From the NCBI RefSeq assembly GCF_020923435.1, contig NZ_CP087263.1, forward strand, positions 1,135,970-1,199,969: a stretch of DNA of 64,000 bases, in the 5' to 3' direction. Every line of letters starts with the position of its first letter. Within the stretch, counting starts at the first letter, position 1. The DNA comes from Brevibacillus humidisoli (GTDB lineage Bacteria; Bacillota; Bacilli; Brevibacillales; Brevibacillaceae). The notes under the pieces were generated by a model that worked only from the letters and a program-made list of their open reading frames with translations, had not been told where the DNA came from and did not search any database. Shown here piece by piece: positions 19,226-28,605 of the stretch. The translations under genes were made by a program, and so were the position numbers.

Positions 19226-19402
19226 ATGGGATTTCGTTCCTTTCGAATGCGACAAGGGTTCGCCCTTAAACGAGTACTTGGAATCATTCTTGCCGTCGGA
19301 GGGCTAACCATTCTCCTCAGCACAGCGCCTCAGTGGGTCTGGTATACCGCCACAGGAATTGCACTGATAGCGGCTGGTTGGTTTCTCTTTCATCACAAGT
19401 AA
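19226..19402 (+). CDS. Small two-span membrane protein ahead of spoVM
   Basis: A 58-residue protein with a basic N-terminus and two hydrophobic helices (about 19-37 and 38-55, ending LFHHK). ATG 19226 is chosen because GGGAGGTG lies nine bases upstream; an ATG six bases earlier is in another frame. I do not recognise the family. It is 19 bases ahead of spoVM and likely shares its transcript, so a sporulation role is a reasonable guess and no more. Confidence 0.65.
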   Translation: MGFRSFRMRQGFALKRVLGIILAVGGLTILLSTAPQWVWYTATGIALIAAGWFLFHHK

Positions 19403-19421
19403 CTCATAAGGAGGGGTTCGT

Positions 19422-19505
19422 ATGCGATTTTATACGATCAAGCTGCCAAAATTCCTGGGCGGCATGATCCGCGCGGTGATTGAGGCGTTCAACAAAAAGA
19501 AGTGA
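19422..19505 (+). CDS. spoVM: Stage V sporulation peptide SpoVM
   Basis: A 27-residue amphipathic peptide that recognises the positively curved forespore membrane and anchors SpoIVA, the base of the spore coat. It reads MRFYTIKLPKFLGG at the N-terminus, nearly identical to Bacillus subtilis SpoVM (MKFYTIKLPKFLGG), with the helix-breaking Pro9 that makes curvature sensing possible. The C-terminus (IEAFNKKK) is one residue longer than the B. subtilis peptide. A strong AAGGAGGGG site precedes ATG 19422. Its place between rpe and rpmB is the conserved Bacillales position. Confidence 0.95.
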   Translation: MRFYTIKLPKFLGGMIRAVIEAFNKKK

Positions 19506-19550
19506 GTAGAATGGGGCAGCCTTCCGGGCGGAAGAAGGTAAAAATAAAAA

Positions 19551-19574
19551 AGCACCTGCACGGGTGCTTTTTTT
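19551..19574. terminator. Bidirectional terminator between spoVM and rpmB
   Basis: AGCACC (19551-19556) pairs with GGTGCT (19563-19568), with A-rich and T-rich flanks on both sides, so it can stop spoVM from the left and rpmB from the right. Confidence 0.9.
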
Positions 19575-19606
19575 ACGACAATATCACAATGGTTTGATCC
19601 ACTTAT

Positions 19607-19795
19607 TTATACGCGAGTCACCAAACCGGACTTCAGCGCTTTTGTGCTTACATATACACGTTTCGGTTTACCGTCAACGAGAATGCGCACTTTTTGTACA
19701 TTAACACCCCATTTGCGGCGAGAAGCGCGCATGGAGTGAGAGCGTGCGTTGCCAGCTTTCGCGGACTTGCCAGTAACATAACATCTGCGTGCCAT
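19607..19795 (-). CDS. rpmB: 50S ribosomal protein L28
   Basis: A 62-residue ribosomal protein beginning [21 protein letters not shown] and ending LKSGLVTRV, close to Bacillus subtilis L28. Only one Cys is present, so it is the zinc-independent form. ATG 19795 is preceded by GGGAGGTG. It is the lone minus-strand gene in this block, as in other Bacillales. Confidence 0.97.
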   Translation of the reverse strand: MARRCYVTGKSAKAGNARSHSMRASRRKWGVNVQKVRILVDGKPKRVYVSTKALKSGLVTRV

Positions 19796-19862
19796 CAGTT
19801 TCCACCTCCCTTGAAGCATCGTGAGACGAATGGTATGATCTGTACCGTACAAACACTTGAAT

Positions 19863-19891
19863 ATAGTAGCACATCGCTGTGTCAATTGCAA
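19863..19891 (-). promoter_or_regulatory. rpmB promoter
   Basis: Read on the minus strand: TTGCAA (-35, 19891-19886), 17-base spacer, TACTAT (-10, 19868-19863), about 70 bases ahead of the rpmB start. An overlapping TTGACA lies inside the spacer. Confidence 0.55.
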
Positions 19892-20080
19892 GACTTGACA
19901 CAATAAGGTATCGTTGGCCGTACATGGCGAAATCACTTCACATTCCAGTACAGCATGTAGTAAAATTGTAGGAAGGCACTGTAAACAGCAGATTGTGCCA
20001 TGTTCCGTTCTTGTACGTACAGGTGGTACAAGAGATCTGCACTTTTTATATCCAATGGCTTCCAAAAGGAGGGTCCTTGC

Positions 20081-20446
20081 ATGGCAGTGGAAATCAGTAC
20101 TCCTCTGGGTAAGATTGATGTCACGGAAGAAGTAATCGCACGAATCGCCGGAGGTGCGGCGATGGAAGTGTTTGGACTAGTTGGTATGGCATCGCGCAAA
20201 GCGTTCAAGGATGGCATCGCCGAATTGCTGCGGCTGGAAAACCTGAGCAAGGGGATTGTCGTTCGCAGTGAAGGTGACGAAGTCAGCCTGGACATGCATA
20301 TCATTGTCAGCTATGGAACGAAGATCTCTGAAGTGGCTGGCAACGTGCAGCGGCGCGTTCGCTATACATTGGAACAAACCGTTGGTATCGAGGCTACCAC
20401 GATCAATATCTTTGTGCAGGGAGTCCGTACAGATAGGGACACGTAA
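20081..20446 (+). CDS. yloU: Asp23/Gls24 family protein (YloU)
   Basis: A 121-residue alkaline-shock/Gls24-type protein with the typical [23 protein letters not shown] opening in shortened form and [15 protein letters not shown] in the middle. The family associates with the membrane surface and envelope stress; in this locus it is always next to the fakA homologue. ATG 20081 follows AAAAGGAGGG; frame upstream of it is not used. A 7-bp inverted repeat CTTGTAC/GTACAAG (20010-20032) lies in the leader. Confidence 0.9.
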   Translation: MAVEISTPLGKIDVTEEVIARIAGGAAMEVFGLVGMASRKAFKDGIAELLRLENLSKGIVVRSEGDEVSLDMHIIVSYGTKISEVAGNVQRRVRYTLEQTVGIEATTINIFVQGVRTDRDT

Positions 20447-20458
20447 GGAGGAACGTGA

Positions 20459-22207
20459 GTGATACATAAGCTTCTCGGTGGCGAACTGTTCAGCCAGATG
20501 GTCTACCAGGGCGCCGGCCAGCTGAAACATCATGTACATACCGTTGACTCGCTCAACGTATTCCCCGTGCCGGATGGCGACACGGGCACCAACATGAATC
20601 TCACCATTAGTTCTGGTGTGGACGAGCTTGCCCGCAAAGAGCGGGAGGAGATTGGCGAAGCCGCCTCTGCGTTTGCCAGGGGGCTGCTGATGGGAGCGCG
20701 AGGCAATTCCGGGGTGATTCTCTCCCAATTGTTTCGCGGCTTCTACAAAGCGGTCAGCGGCAAGCGTGAGATTAACGCCCGACAATTTGCCGATGCGTTG
20801 AAAGCAGGTGTCGACACGGCGTATCAAGCAGTTATGAAACCGGTTGAGGGAACCATTTTGACGGTTGCGCGGGAAGCGGCGGAGATGGCGGTCCGCACCG
20901 CTCGCATAACGGACGACGTGACCAAGGTGATGGAACAGACGTATGAACAGGCACAGGAAACCCTCGCACGCACACCTGACATGCTGCCTATTTTAAAAGA
21001 AGTCGGTGTGGTCGATTCCGGAGGCCAAGGCCTTGTTTTTATTTATGAAGGATTTCTCCGTACATTAAAAGGAGAGACAGCCCCGACGTGGGAAAAGCAG
21101 CCCAGTCCGCCTGCCATCGCAGGCGAGATGGAGCAGATCGTCGCTGAACAGCATCGTGCCCAGGCTCATCTGAAGACGGAGGATATCACCTTTGGCTACT
21201 GCACCGAGTTTATGGTTTGGTTGACCCGCAGCACGGAAGCGAACAAGAAACCGTTCGTAGAGTCGCTGTTCCGCACCAAACTGGATGGAATGGGCGACTC
21301 CCTCTTGGTAGTGACGGACGATGAAGTGGTCAAAGTGCACATCCACGCCGAAAATCCAGGTGAGGTGTTGAATTACGCCCAGCAGTTTGGCAGTCTGCAT
21401 CGGATCAAAATCGACAACATGCGCGAGCAGCATGCCGCCATCGTTCAAGACGATGCCAATCAGACGGAAAAGCAAAAAACGGCAACCCAGGTAGAAGATG
21501 AAGCCGTTTCTGCGCCAACTGCCGGAGTGTCACAAGAGGCGCAGGAGTTGCAGCCATACGGCATTGTCGCCGTAGCCGCCGGGGGCGGGATTGCCGAGAT
21601 TTTCCGGAGCCTTGGGGTGCACGTCGTGGTGGAAGGCGGACAAACGATGAACCCCAGTACGGAAGATTTGTTGAAAGCGATTTCGGAATGCAACGCCGAG
21701 CAAGTAATCCTTTTGCCCAATAACAGCAACATTGTGATGGCTGCTCAGCAAGCGGCGGTGCTTTCAGAAGTTCCCGCAGGTGTCGTCCCGACAAAAAGCG
21801 TCCCGCAGGGGATGGCGGCACTGGTCGCCTTTAACGGTGGAGCCGATCTGGAGAGCAACGTAGAGGCGATGACCGAAGCTGGCAAACAAGTGAAGACAGG
21901 TCTGGTGACACATGCGGTGCGCGACACCCAAATGGGCGATGTACAGATCAAGGAAGGCGACTACATCGGCATCGCTGACGGAACGATTGTCACCGCGGAG
22001 TCTGATATGATGAGAAGTGCCGAGCAGCTGCTGGAACAGCTTGTCGACGAGGTGACAGAGATCGTGACGATCTTGTTCGGTGAGGATGTTACGGAAGAAC
22101 AGGCCAACACACTGCAACAGACGTTGGCAGATGCTCACCCCGATGTGGAAGTGGAAGTACTGCCCGGCGGACAACCTCTCTATCCGTTCATCATCTCAGT
22201 CGAATAA
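20459..22207 (+). CDS. fakA: Fatty-acid kinase catalytic subunit (FakA/YloV, DhaL domain)
   Basis: Phosphorylates fatty acids carried by DegV/FakB proteins, feeding exogenous fatty acids into phospholipid synthesis. The N-terminal DhaL nucleotide domain has NVFPVPDGDTGTNMNLT with metal-binding Asp residues and the LLMGARGNSGVILSQ loop. A central domain follows, and a C-terminal region with ILLPNNSNIVMAA and GDYIGIADG binds the partner. The start is GTG 20459, seven bases after AAGGAGG. 582 residues, slightly longer than Staphylococcus FakA. The next gene encodes a DegV partner. Confidence 0.92.
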   Translation: MIHKLLGGELFSQMVYQGAGQLKHHVHTVDSLNVFPVPDGDTGTNMNLTISSGVDELARKEREEIGEAASAFARGLLMGARGNSGVILSQLFRGFYKAVSGKREINARQFADALKAGVDTAYQAVMKPVEGTILTVAREAAEMAVRTARITDDVTKVMEQTYEQAQETLARTPDMLPILKEVGVVDSGGQGLVFIYEGFLRTLKGETAPTWEKQPSPPAIAGEMEQIVAEQHRAQAHLKTEDITFGYCTEFMVWLTRSTEANKKPFVESLFRTKLDGMGDSLLVVTDDEVVKVHIHAENPGEVLNYAQQFGSLHRIKIDNMREQHAAIVQDDANQTEKQKTATQVEDEAVSAPTAGVSQEAQELQPYGIVAVAAGGGIAEIFRSLGVHVVVEGGQTMNPSTEDLLKAISECNAEQVILLPNNSNIVMAAQQAAVLSEVPAGVVPTKSVPQGMAALVAFNGGADLESNVEAMTEAGKQVKTGLVTHAVRDTQMGDVQIKEGDYIGIADGTIVTAESDMMRSAEQLLEQLVDEVTEIVTILFGEDVTEEQANTLQQTLADAHPDVEVEVLPGGQPLYPFIISVE

Positions 22208-22230
22208 ACGTTGTTGAAAGAGGTGCAGGC

Positions 22231-23091
22231 ATGAAGCCTATCGTAATCTTGACAGACAGTGCGGCCGACATTGATGCCTCCATGCGTCAGTCGCTTGATA
22301 TCGAAATGGTGCCGCTCAAGGTGTTGTTTGGTTCCGAAAGTTTTTTGGACAGTGTAACCATCCAGGCGGGGGACTTTTACAAGCGATTGAAGCAGTCTGA
22401 GGTGATGCCGACCACGTCGCAGCCATCACCGGCTGAATTCGCCGATACATACCAAAAGATTGCAGCGAAACACGGTTCCGAAGTGCAGATTATTGGCATC
22501 TTTTTATCTGCTGCGCTGTCCGGTACCTACCAATCAGCGGTCATCGGCAAATCGATGTTGGATGATCCGATTGACATTACGCTGATTGATTCCAAGAAGG
22601 CATCGTTCGTTCACGGGCTTGTTGTGGTGGAAGCGGCCCGGGCTGTCCGGGAGGGGAAAAGCAAGCAGCAGGTGCTTGACCTGATCGAACGGCTGCTGCA
22701 TGACATCCAGGTGTACTTCATGGTGGATACCCTGGAATACTTGCAAAAAGGGGGACGGATTGGCAAAGCTTCGGCGCTGCTGGGCTCCTTGTTGAATATC
22801 AAGCCGATCCTCACGCTGGATCCGACTGGTGTCGTGACGCCGTTTGAACGTGTTCGGGGAAGCAAAAAGGCCATCGCCCGCATCAAGGAGGAGTTAAGGG
22901 CGTACGCGCAGGATCAACCGGTCAAAGTAGCAGTTGTTCATGCCGATTCGCGGACGGTTGCAGAAGATTTGCTGGAGCAGATCAAAGGTGAGCTTCCAGT
23001 CACGGAATCGTTTGTCGCGGAGATCGGCCCTGTAATCGGGACGCACGCCGGACCTGGCACCATTGGCTGCCTGATCGTGAAAGACCGGTAG
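22231..23091 (+). CDS. DegV family fatty-acid binding protein (FakB type)
   Basis: Binds a fatty acid for phosphorylation by FakA. Of 286 residues, with the N-terminal ILTDSAADI, the TTSQPSPAEF loop, the LSAALSGTYQSA phosphate-contact segment and the C-terminal HAGPGTIG motif. It lies 24 bases after the fakA homologue, which supports a kinase-carrier pair. Which fatty acid it prefers cannot be told. Confidence 0.92.
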   Translation: MKPIVILTDSAADIDASMRQSLDIEMVPLKVLFGSESFLDSVTIQAGDFYKRLKQSEVMPTTSQPSPAEFADTYQKIAAKHGSEVQIIGIFLSAALSGTYQSAVIGKSMLDDPIDITLIDSKKASFVHGLVVVEAARAVREGKSKQQVLDLIERLLHDIQVYFMVDTLEYLQKGGRIGKASALLGSLLNIKPILTLDPTGVVTPFERVRGSKKAIARIKEELRAYAQDQPVKVAVVHADSRTVAEDLLEQIKGELPVTESFVAEIGPVIGTHAGPGTIGCLIVKDR

Positions 23092-23135
23092 TCTGAAGGC
23101 AGGGGTAGGAAGAAAATATGATTTCTTGATTGCGT

Positions 23136-23168
23136 ACGCGCATACTCCATGTGAGTCATGCGCGTTTT
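23136..23168 (+). terminator. Terminator after degV
   Basis: ACGCGCAT (23136-23143) pairs with ATGCGCGT (23158-23165), followed by TTTT. It closes the yloU-fakA-degV transcript. Confidence 0.8.
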
Positions 23169-23297
23169 TGCGTTTGGGGGATTGCCGCCTTCGTGATTGG
23201 GTGTAGCGCTTCCAACGGGGATTGCGATACAATAGAGTATGACCTTGATTATCTCTGATCTAATCGTTTCCCGAATCGAGACGGGAGGAGAGTATAC

Positions 23298-23963
23298 ATG
23301 AAGTACAAGAGTGTATTTGACATTATCGGACCGGTCATGGTTGGACCGTCCAGTTCGCATACAGCAGGGGCAGCGCGGATCGGCCGGGTTGCCAGGACCG
23401 TATTTGGCAGGGAGCCGAAGAGGGCCGTCATTACCTTTTACGGTTCGTTTGCCAAGACGTACAAGGGGCATGGTTCCGATGTGGCAACTGTTGCCGGTAT
23501 TCTCGACTTTGATACGTACGACCTGCGGATGAAGGATTCCTTTGAGATTGCCAAGGAACGCGGGATTGAAGTAATATTGCGCACATCTGACGAGATGACG
23601 GATCACCCCAACACCTCGCGGATTCAACTAAGCGATGATCAGGGCAGCCTGGAAGTTGCGGGTGTTTCCATCGGCGGGGGTAAGATAGAGATAACCGAGA
23701 TCAATGGGTTTCCACTCAAGTTGTCGGGCAATGCCCATACCTTGATGGTGCTGCACGAAGATCGTTATGGGATGATTGCCGCCGTCTCCAATATCCTGAC
23801 CAAGTACGAGATCAACATCGGGCACATGGAAGTGTCGCGCCGTGACCGCGGCGACGAGGCGCTGATGGTGATCGAAGTGGATTCGGAGGTTGGTGAGGGG
23901 GCAGTCGAAGAGATTGAGCAGATCCCCCACATCCGGGGTGTATCCGTACTGCTGCCAACCTAG
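23298..23963 (+). CDS. sdaAB: L-serine dehydratase, beta subunit
   Basis: Partner of the iron-sulfur alpha subunit in conversion of L-serine to pyruvate and ammonia. Of 221 residues, with the family signature GPVMVGPSSSHTAGAARIGR and a C-terminal ACT-like domain (LMVLHEDRYGMIAAVSNIL) that probably senses serine. GGGAGGAG precedes ATG 23298. A TACAAT at 23228-23233 may be its -10, but I see no good -35. Confidence 0.95.
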   Translation: MKYKSVFDIIGPVMVGPSSSHTAGAARIGRVARTVFGREPKRAVITFYGSFAKTYKGHGSDVATVAGILDFDTYDLRMKDSFEIAKERGIEVILRTSDEMTDHPNTSRIQLSDDQGSLEVAGVSIGGGKIEITEINGFPLKLSGNAHTLMVLHEDRYGMIAAVSNILTKYEINIGHMEVSRRDRGDEALMVIEVDSEVGEGAVEEIEQIPHIRGVSVLLPT

Positions 23964-24000
23964 TACCAAACAAACACAACCTCTCAAAGGAGTGGGCTCC

Positions 24001-24885
24001 ATGTTTCGCAATGTGGCAGAACTGGTCGAACTGGCTGAGTCACAGGGAAAGCCGATTTCGCACGTGATGATAGAAGCCGAGATGAAAGTGTCCCAGCGCA
24101 CACGAGAAGAGATCATGAATCAGATGTACAACAACCTGGATGTGATGGAAAAAGCGGTCCAGCGCGGTTTGACGGAAGATATCCGCTCACACAGCGGGCT
24201 GACCGGCGGAGATGCCAAACGGCTGCAAACCTATATGCAGGAAAAGCCCTATCTCTCCGGTGAGACGCTGCTGAACGCTGTCAGTATGTCTACTGCCGTC
24301 AATGAGGTAAACGCGGCGATGGGCACGATCGTCGCTACGCCAACGGCTGGAGCATGCGGCATTGTGCCAGGTACGCTGTTTGCTGTGTCAAAAAAGCTGA
24401 ATCCCACCCGGGAAGAGATGGTAAACTTCCTGTTCACAGCGGGAGCGATCGGCTACTGTATTGCCAACAACGCATTTATCTCCGGGGCAGCGGGCGGCTG
24501 TCAGGCGGAGGTTGGGTCAGCCACAGCGATGGCGGCGGCAGCGATTGTGGAGATGGCTGGAGGAACCCCAGAGCAGTCGGCGCAGGCTGTGGCGATTGCT
24601 TTGAAAAATATGCTTGGTCTGGTGTGCGACCCCGTTGCCGGACTGGTAGAAGTGCCGTGTGTCAAGCGGAATGCGATGGGGGCGGCGATTGCCACCGTTG
24701 CGGCCGATATGGCTCTGGCCGGGATTAAAAGTGTTATCCCGACGGACGAAGTGATTCTGGCGATGTATCGCATTGGCTGTACGATGCCGACTGCACTCAA
24801 AGAGACGGCACAAGGCGGTCTGGCCGCGACACAGACTGGTCGCCAGATCGAGGCCAAAATCTTTGGAGTGCCGTTAAATCAGTAA
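24001..24885 (+). CDS. sdaAA: L-serine dehydratase, iron-sulfur alpha subunit
   Basis: Holds the oxygen-sensitive 4Fe-4S cluster that acts as Lewis acid on serine. Conserved Cys contexts are TPTAGACGIVPG, GAAGGCQAEVGSA, GLVCDPVAG and VPCVKRN. ATG 24001 is preceded by AAAGGAG, giving 294 residues; the frame upstream within sdaAB is not used. It is coupled to sdaAB and followed by recG after three bases. Confidence 0.95.
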   Translation: MFRNVAELVELAESQGKPISHVMIEAEMKVSQRTREEIMNQMYNNLDVMEKAVQRGLTEDIRSHSGLTGGDAKRLQTYMQEKPYLSGETLLNAVSMSTAVNEVNAAMGTIVATPTAGACGIVPGTLFAVSKKLNPTREEMVNFLFTAGAIGYCIANNAFISGAAGGCQAEVGSATAMAAAAIVEMAGGTPEQSAQAVAIALKNMLGLVCDPVAGLVEVPCVKRNAMGAAIATVAADMALAGIKSVIPTDEVILAMYRIGCTMPTALKETAQGGLAATQTGRQIEAKIFGVPLNQ

Positions 24886-24888
24886 ACG

Positions 24889-26943
24889 ATGAACGAAGTG
24901 TTGGCGTCGTCCGTAACTTGCCTGTACGGGGTGGGCGAGGAGCGGGCGAATGATCTGAAAGCATTAGGTATCGAGACGATCCAGGATTTGCTGGAGTATT
25001 TTCCGGTCCGTTACGAAGATTACCGGATACGCGACCTAAGCGAAGTGAAGGACGGGGAGAGGGTTACGCTTGTGGCGACGGTCTACAGTGAGCCCTCCGT
25101 TCGTTTCTACGGCAAAAAAAAATCCCGGTTGACGGTCCGTCTGGTGATCGACCGGGTCGCGGTGACAGGTGTCTGGTTTAACCAGCCTTTTGTAAAAAAA
25201 CATCTCTCTCCTGGAAAGCAGGTTGTCGTGACCGGAAAATGGGACAAGCACAAACTGCAGATCATCGTATCAGAATTAATGGATGCCGATTCACCACGTG
25301 CCCGCAAGCGATCCGACCTGGCCGCTGTATACCCGCTGTCTGGGAGTGTCTCGCTTGCTTTTCTGCGCAAGCTGATCGACCAGGCACTGACTCAATATGG
25401 TGATCACGTCACCGAGACCCTGCCGTCAGAACTGGTGGAGCGCTACCGGCTGATGCCGCGTGCACAGGCAATCCGTGCCATCCACGCGCCCGGCGATCTG
25501 GAGGAGGGGCGACAGGCAAGAAGGCGGATCATGTTTGAGGAACTTTTTTTGTTCCAGCTCAAAATCCAGGCGTATCGTCGGATCACCCGCCAGCAGACGG
25601 AGGGAGTGGCTCAGCAGATTCCGATGGAAGAGGTGCGCAGCTTTATCCGCTCTCTGCCGTTTTCGCTGACCGGGGCGCAAAAACGGGTCATCAAGGAGAT
25701 TCTCGACGACATGCAAGCCAACTATGCGATGAACCGGCTGCTGCAGGGAGATGTAGGGTCCGGCAAAACGGTAGTGGCGGCCATCGCCTTGTTGGCAAGT
25801 GTTAAAGCAGGATTTCAAGGTGCGTTAATGGTGCCGACGGAGATACTGGCCGAACAGCACCTGCAGTCCCTCCGTTCTCTGCTGGAACCGTGCGGCATAC
25901 AGGTTGCCCTGCTGAGCGGTTCGCTGACAGCCAAGCAGCGGCGTGACGTGATCGATGGGCTGCAAATGGGACTGATTGACGTGGCAGTCGGGACCCATGC
26001 GTTGATTCAAGAGGATGTCTATTTTCGCCGCTTGGGGCTGGTGATCACCGATGAGCAGCACCGCTTCGGTGTAGAGCAGCGGCGGATTTTACGCAGCAAG
26101 GGGTTTTCCCCCGACGTACTGTTTATGACGGCGACACCGATTCCCCGCACACTAGCGATTACCGCTTTTGGCGACATGGATGTCTCGACGATTGACGAAC
26201 TCCCTGCAGGACGCAAACCAGTGGAGACAAGCTGGGCCAAGCATGAGCAGTTCCACCTAGTCTTGGAACAGATGCGGCGTGAACTGGATAGAGGCCGTCA
26301 GGCTTATGTGATCTGTCCCTTGATCGAAGAGTCCGACAAGTTGGACGTACAAAACGCGATAGACGTCCACGCACAGCTGACAACCTACTTCCGCCAGTAC
26401 CGCGTTGGACTGATGCATGGGCGATTGCCTGCCAAAGAGAAGGACGATGTGATGCAGCGATTTGCTTCTGGGGAGCTTCAGGTGCTGGTTTCCACAACCG
26501 TTGTTGAGGTAGGCGTCAATGTCCCCAACGCTACGTATATGGTCGTCTACGATGCCGAGCGGTTCGGCCTGGCCCAACTGCACCAACTGCGGGGACGGGT
26601 TGGGCGGGGGGCAGACCAGTCGTACTGCGTACTGATTGCCGATCCGAAAACAGAAGTAGGTCGCGAACGGATGCGGGTGATGTGTGAGACCAATGACGGT
26701 TTTGAGCTGTCACAGCGCGATCTGGAGCTGCGCGGACCGGGTGACTTCTTTGGCACCAAGCAGAGCGGCCTGCCGGAGTTTAAAGTAGCTGACCTGACCA
26801 CCGATTACAAGGCGTTGGAAGTAGCCCGGCAGGAAGCGGCATCATTGGTCGCAAGCGATCACTTTTGGCGAGGTCCAGAATTTGAGGCGCTGCGCAATCT
26901 GTTGAGACGAGAGGGGATTCTGGAGGGGACGGTGCTGGATTAA
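24889..26943 (+). CDS. recG: ATP-dependent DNA helicase RecG
   Basis: Branch-migration helicase acting at stalled forks and recombination junctions. 684 residues: wedge/OB domain in the first ~230, Walker A GDVGSGKTVVAA, the TDEQHRFG helicase II motif, FMTATPIPRTLA, and the C-terminal TRG-like region with DLELRGPGDFFGTKQSG. No clear ribosome-binding site precedes ATG 24889, so it probably relies on coupling with sdaAA. In most Bacillales fapR-plsX follow; here they do not. Confidence 0.96.
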   Translation: MNEVLASSVTCLYGVGEERANDLKALGIETIQDLLEYFPVRYEDYRIRDLSEVKDGERVTLVATVYSEPSVRFYGKKKSRLTVRLVIDRVAVTGVWFNQPFVKKHLSPGKQVVVTGKWDKHKLQIIVSELMDADSPRARKRSDLAAVYPLSGSVSLAFLRKLIDQALTQYGDHVTETLPSELVERYRLMPRAQAIRAIHAPGDLEEGRQARRRIMFEELFLFQLKIQAYRRITRQQTEGVAQQIPMEEVRSFIRSLPFSLTGAQKRVIKEILDDMQANYAMNRLLQGDVGSGKTVVAAIALLASVKAGFQGALMVPTEILAEQHLQSLRSLLEPCGIQVALLSGSLTAKQRRDVIDGLQMGLIDVAVGTHALIQEDVYFRRLGLVITDEQHRFGVEQRRILRSKGFSPDVLFMTATPIPRTLAITAFGDMDVSTIDELPAGRKPVETSWAKHEQFHLVLEQMRRELDRGRQAYVICPLIEESDKLDVQNAIDVHAQLTTYFRQYRVGLMHGRLPAKEKDDVMQRFASGELQVLVSTTVVEVGVNVPNATYMVVYDAERFGLAQLHQLRGRVGRGADQSYCVLIADPKTEVGRERMRVMCETNDGFELSQRDLELRGPGDFFGTKQSGLPEFKVADLTTDYKALEVARQEAASLVASDHFWRGPEFEALRNLLRREGILEGTVLD

Positions 26944-26999
26944 CAAATCAATATAGGGAGCGGGAGTCCAAGATCGGCTTACGATGATTTCATAAAAAG

Positions 27000-27035
27000 A
27001 CAGGTTGTCGGGATGTCCTGACAACCTGTTTGTGT
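27000..27035. terminator. Bidirectional terminator after recG and the lipoprotein gene
   Basis: ACAGGTTGTC (27000-27009) pairs with GACAACCTGT (27020-27029). TTTGTGTT follows on plus and TCTTTTTAT follows on minus. Confidence 0.88.
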
Positions 27036-27039
27036 TGCA

Positions 27040-28605
27040 CTATTTTTTTGCCGTATTCGAATCGCCTGCTGCATCGAGTGGTTCCACTGTCATCAGATAG
27101 AACCATTTGCCGTCCGCACTGGTGCCAACCAATTGCGTATAGTGGTGCAGTCCTTCGATGAGCGTCCGCTGTTCTCCCGTATCCGCATCAAACGATTGGA
27201 TGCTGACTGTATGAGGCCGGTTGTCTGTCGACTGCACGAATTGTTTGTAGAGGATGGTGTGCGTTCCGTCCAGCCAGACGCCGTCGTATATCCGCTCTCC
27301 CTCCACAAGCTGTTTGCCTTTGTACAGCCCGGCGTTGGGGTACAACCGGTACAGGCCGTCACTGGAGGAGGAGAATCCGGACCAGTCCTGGGGCTGTACG
27401 GGTGGACTCCAGTCAGTGATCTTTTGCGTCTGCCAGGAATACTGGTAACGTCGTTCTTGATATGTTTCCCCGTCTACGGCGGCAAAATGGACGGAATCAC
27501 CGTCGTCCCAAAAAGCAATGCCGATCTCCGCATCGTCCAGTGCACTGCGTGGCTCTTCTCCTTTGATCGCATTCGGCAACCGAAGGACGTTTTGCGTCTT
27601 CAGATCGTAAATCAGCAGATCGAAATCTTTTCTTTGTTCTTTTGCTCCGACAGCCATGATCAGGTGGGAGTGGTCCCGGCTGAAGTTGGCACCGTGCACA
27701 TAACCGTCTACCTGTACATTCACTGTCGTGTCACTGGTTGGTACCGTGACATCAGCAGTTGACTTGGCGTAAAAGAAGCCGCGTGTATCGGCTGTGAACG
27801 TTCCTTCGCCCAGATAGTGGGTTTGCAGCGGAATCGGATAGGGAATCAGCTCGTTCTGCTCCGTGTCGTACAGAGCATACAACCGCTCCAGTCGTGCGTC
27901 ACACTCGCAGTACTCTTTATATCGGCTCAGCAGCAGGTAACGTTTATCGGGACCGATAAACGAAGCAGTGGGATAAGAAAGATCAAAAGCACGAAGTTGG
28001 ATCTTTTCCTCTCCGTCTGTTGACACCTTCCACAGTTGAGAAGGGGTGTAGACAACAGCCACTAGAGAAGGCGGTTCCTGCAGTACGGTTCCGCTTTTCG
28101 TAATCGCTCCATTTACACTGAGCAGATAGGAGCGAGAGCCAATGTCAGGTTCTGCTGCTTTGGGGATCTCTACGGTTAGCCGCAATTGACGATCCGAGGC
28201 CCACTGATACGCAAATGTCGGGATCAGTGGATGGAAGTGTTCTGCCGCCTGCCGCTTGAGTGCGTCCTCCACAGACGAACGATCCATCGGTTCGCGGAAA
28301 AAAAGGAAAAAGTGCTGCGGAGTGTCTGCCACAACGCTCTGAATCGGTGAATGAATCCGGGGATCTTTTTCCCATTGGATCAGGACGGGCTCTTTCATCG
28401 CGGCGTAGTCAAACGGAATCTGTGCCAATGGTTCGGATCCCGAGGACGACAAGTTGATTGGGTCACCTGATGCAGCGGATGGGGCTGAGTTGGGATCAGG
28501 TCCGGTCTGGGATGGTGGAGGTGAAGTATCAGATGTTGAGAGTGAGCAGGCCGTCAGTAATGCCACAACAGGCAGAATCAGGAATAAAAGTCGTTGTCTC
28601 ATCAT
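27040..28605 (-). CDS. Large predicted lipoprotein with beta-propeller-like repeats
   Basis: Secreted, lipid-anchored protein of about 521 residues. A signal peptide with lipobox (VVALLTAC) is followed by a Ser/Pro-rich linker to about residue 60. Then comes an SbsA-like Ig segment (FLFFREPMDRSSVEDALKRQ) typical of bacterial Ig-like domains. The rest has repeated WD40-like or TolB-like blades (YLLLSRYKEYCECDARLERL, HLIMAVGAKEQRKDFDLLIY, YRLYPNAGLYKG). ATG 28605 (or the adjacent ATG) is chosen because GAAGGAAGG precedes it and the signal peptide then starts MMRQRLL. Function unknown; a surface sensing or scaffolding role is plausible. It is alone between recG and the TRAP cluster. Confidence 0.72.
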   Translation of the reverse strand: MMRQRLLFLILPVVALLTACSLSTSDTSPPPSQTGPDPNSAPSAASGDPINLSSSGSEPLAQIPFDYAAMKEPVLIQWEKDPRIHSPIQSVVADTPQHFFLFFREPMDRSSVEDALKRQAAEHFHPLIPTFAYQWASDRQLRLTVEIPKAAEPDIGSRSYLLSVNGAITKSGTVLQEPPSLVAVVYTPSQLWKVSTDGEEKIQLRAFDLSYPTASFIGPDKRYLLLSRYKEYCECDARLERLYALYDTEQNELIPYPIPLQTHYLGEGTFTADTRGFFYAKSTADVTVPTSDTTVNVQVDGYVHGANFSRDHSHLIMAVGAKEQRKDFDLLIYDLKTQNVLRLPNAIKGEEPRSALDDAEIGIAFWDDGDSVHFAAVDGETYQERRYQYSWQTQKITDWSPPVQPQDWSGFSSSSDGLYRLYPNAGLYKGKQLVEGERIYDGVWLDGTHTILYKQFVQSTDNRPHTVSIQSFDADTGEQRTLIEGLHHYTQLVGTSADGKWFYLMTVEPLDAAGDSNTAKK

